Shown here piece after piece: positions 33,100-35,684 of a stretch of DNA of 35,684 nucleotides. The stretch covers positions 1 through 35,684 of the forward strand of contig USGM01000016.1 of NCBI GenBank assembly GCA_900554205.1. Reading direction: 5' to 3'. Below the pieces are notes generated by a model. That model was not told where the DNA came from. It saw only the letters and a program-made list of their open reading frames with translations, and made no database searches. The translations under genes were made by a program, and so were the position numbers. The stretch comes from an uncultured Lachnospiraceae bacterium. Its GTDB lineage: Bacteria > Bacillota > Clostridia > Lachnospirales > Lachnospiraceae. The number at the start of each line of letters is the position of its first letter. The stretch's first letter is position 1.

Positions 33100-34068
33100 A
33101 TGACAGTGAAACGGACAGACTGGGCGGACAAGAAAATGGTGATTGGAGTTTCCTCGAGAGCCTTGTTTGATCTGACGGTGGAAAATGGAATTTTTGAAGC
33201 GCAGGGGCTTGAGGCATATTGCAGGTATCAGGTTGAGCACGAGCAGGAAGTGTTGAAACCCGGACCGGGGTTTCGGCTGATCCGCTCGCTGTTAAGACTG
33301 AATGACTGTGCAGAAGGGCGGGAGCTGATCGAAGTGATTATCATGTCCCACAACAGCCCGGACACGTCCCTCAGGGTATTTCACTCGATAACCCATTACG
33401 GTCTGCCGATCACGCGCTCTGTGCTGGTCAGCGGCGCATCGCTCGCACCCTATCTTTCTGCTTTCGGAACAGACCTGTTTCTGTCCGCCTGTGAGGAGGA
33501 TGTGCAGTGCGCTATCGACAACGGGATTGCCGCGGGGATCATCTGTACGGAGGGCGTGCAGGAGGGCACCGGATATGGGCACGGGGAAGGCAGGGTGACA
33601 GATGTGATTCCGATGCCGGTTGGGGCGGGACAGATACGGATCGCATTCGATGGGGATGCTGTGCTTTTCGCCGATGCCTCAGAGGCAATTTTCCGACGGG
33701 AAGGGTTGGAGGCATTCGAGGAGAATGAGAGAGTACACGCGATGGAACCGCTTGGAGAGGGGCCCTTCGCAAAATTCCTGAAAAAGCTGTCTGCCCTGCA
33801 GCAGGAGCTTGGAAGGGAGAACTGTCCGATCAGGACAGCGCTTGTCACCTCGCGCAGCGCTCCCGCACATGAGAGGGTGATCCGCACACTGCGGGCGTGG
33901 AATGTGTGGGTCGATGAAGCCTTCTTCCTGGGCGGCATGGAAAAGAAGGAGTTCCTGAAGGCATTCGGTGCCCAGATTTTCTTTGACGACCAGTCGGTAC
34001 ATACATCGAATGCGTCTCTGGCGGTTCCGGCGGCGAGAGTGCCTTACCGGCGTATTTCAGCGCTTTAG
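33100..34068 (+). CDS. Cytosolic-type 5'-nucleotidase
   Basis: A 322-residue protein resembling the NT5C1-type 5'-nucleotidase family (PF06189-like): KMVIGVSSRALFDL near the N-terminus, EVIIMSHNSPDTSLRVF, IRIAFDGDAVLFADASE (HAD-like Asp motif) and FFDDQ near the C-terminus. It would dephosphorylate nucleoside monophosphates such as AMP or dNMPs. The ATG at 33100 has CGGAGGG 8 bases upstream; an earlier in-frame GTG overlaps that ribosome site. The last 12 bases overlap the 3' end of the convergent AraC gene, so no terminator lies between them. Confidence 0.85.
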   Translation: MTVKRTDWADKKMVIGVSSRALFDLTVENGIFEAQGLEAYCRYQVEHEQEVLKPGPGFRLIRSLLRLNDCAEGRELIEVIIMSHNSPDTSLRVFHSITHYGLPITRSVLVSGASLAPYLSAFGTDLFLSACEEDVQCAIDNGIAAGIICTEGVQEGTGYGHGEGRVTDVIPMPVGAGQIRIAFDGDAVLFADASEAIFRREGLEAFEENERVHAMEPLGEGPFAKFLKKLSALQQELGRENCPIRTALVTSRSAPAHERVIRTLRAWNVWVDEAFFLGGMEKKEFLKAFGAQIFFDDQSVHTSNASLAVPAARVPYRRISAL

Positions 34069-34890
34069 GCGTCTGTATTGGGTGGGAGAGAGCCCGACTG
34101 CCCTGCGGAAGACCTTGCAGAAGTAGTTTCCTCCGGCAAAGCCGTTCCTGCGGGCGACTGTCTCGAGATCGGCTTCGGAGTTCAAAAGATCATTCATTGC
34201 TGCCTCCAGACGCAGCTTTGTCAGGTAGCGTATAGGGCTGACTCCCATACAAGCGGAAAACTGTCTTGTCAGATGGGCGGTGGAGACATGCAGGCGTTGT
34301 GCGAGCTCCTCCACACCGGAGAGCGCGGCGTATTCTGACTGCATCAGCCCGGAGGCGCGTTCGACGAGCGGGGGGACGGATTTTCCCTTCGGCTGTTCGA
34401 TTTCGCGCAGCAGGGCACATAGAAACTGGTAGAGAAACTCACCGCCCTCATATTTCGCCAGATGCCCGCCGGAGGTAAGCCGGTTTTGGAGATTCAGGAG
34501 CATATGGATCGGTGAGCTTTCCGGCGAAAGATGCAGGATGCCGCCGGTGAGTGCAGTAATCCTTTGGACAAGAGGCTGCGCCGCCGCTCCGTCGAAGTGA
34601 AGGTACAGGAGTTCCCATGGAAGCTCGCCGAGAAAATATCTGCTGTCTCCCGGGACAGGCACGAGAAAGCCGCTTCCGGGCGGGAGCGCCGTAGTGACAC
34701 CGTCCTTCTGAAAATAGCCCTCTCCGGTCAGCGTGTACTGGAAGAGATAGCCTTTGAAATCCGGGCGGTCAGAGTTGTTAAAATCATAATTTTCCTGCTG
34801 ACGGAGTTCAACTCCGCCGTCGTAGAGCAGGAGGGGAGAATCCTGCTCATCTATATTCAGTACGCCGAAGCAGCTTCTGTTTCGATACAT
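34057..34890 (-). CDS. AraC-family regulator
   Basis: A 277-residue protein. An N-terminal cupin-like sensor (about 20-120; GYLFQYTLTGEGYFQKDG, LPPGSGFLVPVPGDSRYFL) precedes a double HTH (about 175-277; LAQRLHVSTAHLTRQFSACMGVSPIRYLTKLRLEAA, then VARRNGFAGGNYFCKVFRRAVGLSPTQYRRL). It is divergent from the alpha-galactosidase gene 124 bases away, the usual layout for a sugar-responsive activator of a glycosidase. The start has GAAAGGG about 10 bases upstream. It probably responds to an alpha-galactoside. Confidence 0.9.
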   Translation of the reverse strand: MYRNRSCFGVLNIDEQDSPLLLYDGGVELRQQENYDFNNSDRPDFKGYLFQYTLTGEGYFQKDGVTTALPPGSGFLVPVPGDSRYFLGELPWELLYLHFDGAAAQPLVQRITALTGGILHLSPESSPIHMLLNLQNRLTSGGHLAKYEGGEFLYQFLCALLREIEQPKGKSVPPLVERASGLMQSEYAALSGVEELAQRLHVSTAHLTRQFSACMGVSPIRYLTKLRLEAAMNDLLNSEADLETVARRNGFAGGNYFCKVFRRAVGLSPTQYRRLKR

Positions 34891-34923
34891 CAGAAAATTA
34901 CCCTTTCAGTCAGCTTTTTATCC

Positions 34924-34952
34924 TTGTGAAACACGATATGCATTATTATAAT
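34924..34952 (+). promoter_or_regulatory. Promoter for the alpha-galactosidase gene
   Basis: TTGTGA (34924-34929), a 17-base spacer and a perfect TATAAT (34947-34952), in the gap divergent from the AraC gene. The weak -35 fits an activator-dependent promoter. Confidence 0.6.
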
Positions 34953-35014
34953 TGAAATTACAGAGGAAGACAAGAATGTCAGAAAAATACTAATTAAAAT
35001 AAAAGGAGGAGAAG

Positions 35015-35684
35015 ATGGATAAGAACAAATTTGCACTGACACCGCCGATGGGGTGGAACAGCTATGACTACTATGACACAACGGTGAATGAGGAGCAGAT
35101 CAAGGCAAATGCCGATTTCATGGCAGCACATATGAAGGAGTTCGGCTGGGAGTATGTGGTGATCGACATCGAATGGTTTGCACATGGCGCGGGAAGCCAG
35201 AGAGACAAGTATCAGTATATTCCCTTCAATGAGCTGGAGATGGATGAATACGGCAGACTGCTGCCTGACCCGGAGCGCTTTCCGTCTTCTGCCAATGGGG
35301 CAGGCTTCAAGCCGTTGGCAGACTATGTACACGCGCTCGGACTTAAGCTGGGCATCCATATCATGAGGGGCATTCCCAGAGATGCCGCGCACAGGCACCT
35401 TTCGGTAAAGGGAACAACGACGACCGCCAACGAGATCGCTGATCCGTCTTCAATCTGCAGATGGAACCCGGATATGTACGGTGTGCGGAATCTGCCGGAG
35501 GGACAGTCGTATTATGATTCGATTCTGGAGCTCTATGCGCAGTGGGGCGTGGACTTCATAAAGTGCGATGATATTTGTAATACCAATATGTATCCGCACG
35601 ATCCGTATTCCGCGCGGCATGAGATTGAGATGCTGGCGAAGGCGATTCAGAAGGATATCCGCTCGCTTATCCAGCCTCAGAATC
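35015..35684 (+). CDS. GH27 alpha-galactosidase (3' truncated by window end)
   Basis: The first 223 residues of a retaining alpha-galactosidase. The N-terminus TPPMGWNSYDYYDTTVNEEQI is the GH27 entry motif, followed by YVVIDIEWF, LGIHIMRGIPR (substrate loop) and WGVDFIKCDDI, whose first Asp of CDD is the nucleophile position of the family. No signal peptide, so it is cytoplasmic and probably acts on imported melibiose or raffinose-type sugars. Start after AAAGGAGGAG. The frame is still open at 35684; acid/base Asp and C-terminal domain lie beyond. Confidence 0.9.
   Translation, partial: MDKNKFALTPPMGWNSYDYYDTTVNEEQIKANADFMAAHMKEFGWEYVVIDIEWFAHGAGSQRDKYQYIPFNELEMDEYGRLLPDPERFPSSANGAGFKPLADYVHALGLKLGIHIMRGIPRDAAHRHLSVKGTTTTANEIADPSSICRWNPDMYGVRNLPEGQSYYDSILELYAQWGVDFIKCDDICNTNMYPHDPYSARHEIEMLAKAIQKDIRSLIQPQN

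Overview
The window looks like chromosomal DNA from an anaerobic gut Firmicute, most likely a Lachnospiraceae member (Roseburia/Blautia/Dorea-like; the genus is inference). The reasons are two oxygen-sensitive class III ribonucleotide reductases, a Clostridia-type feo locus with a tiny FeoB-associated Cys-rich peptide, MalEFG-type maltodextrin import with intracellular pullulanase, strong AGGAGG-type ribosome sites, and base composition near 50% GC. I see no rRNA, tRNA, CRISPR array, prophage or complete insertion sequence.

Layout. 1-1444: the 3' end of a zinc-ribbon MscL and a TPR lipoprotein, converging on an XRE regulator (1448-1792, minus). 2091-6343: nrdD2 (class III RNR with fused redoxin), pyrF, thrH and a truncated kinase. 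The kinase runs out of frame into the cell-wall-anchor tail of a lost surface protein (junction about 6343-6370). 6652-14477: maltodextrin/starch locus, comprising a terminator, a LacI-type operator, a promoter, malE-malF-malG, a terminator, intracellular pullulanase and a surface alpha-amylase lipoprotein. No import ATPase is present, so a shared one elsewhere is presumed. 14508-16665: a three-gene unit of unknown role (two-TM zinc-ribbon protein, DUF5685 protein, J-domain/TPR protein with Cys-rich tail). 16683-19559: nrdD1-nrdG, a formate-type class III RNR with its activase. A DtxR/MntR-like regulator converges on it, and its terminator lies inside the nrdG coding sequence.

20053-25341: TetR regulator, MMPL-family transporter and a secreted heptad-repeat coiled-coil protein, the last two joined by an ATGA overlap. 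25363-29416: Fur-boxed feoA-feoA-feoB, the Cys-rich FeoB-associated peptide, a 199-bp imperfect inverted-repeat element and an atypical cysteine-rich Fur-family regulator. 29429-30897: MATE transporter with a strong promoter, a palindrome between -35 and -10, and a terminator hairpin in the leader. 30934-31861: a dense array of perfect short hairpins followed by the decayed remnant of an AlbA_2/HATPase-type regulator. 31974-34068: a small membrane protein, a DUF1653 protein and a cytosolic-type 5'-nucleotidase. 34057-35684: AraC regulator divergent from a GH27 alpha-galactosidase cut by the window end.

Functional themes are anaerobic dNTP and pyrimidine supply, alpha-glucan and alpha-galactoside use, and ferrous iron uptake. 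The least explained parts are the DUF5685 trio (DUF5685 carries motifs reminiscent of squalene/phytoene synthases), the atypical Fur, the hairpin array, the inverted-repeat element and the kinase/anchor chimera. All assignments come from reading motifs; no database search was run.
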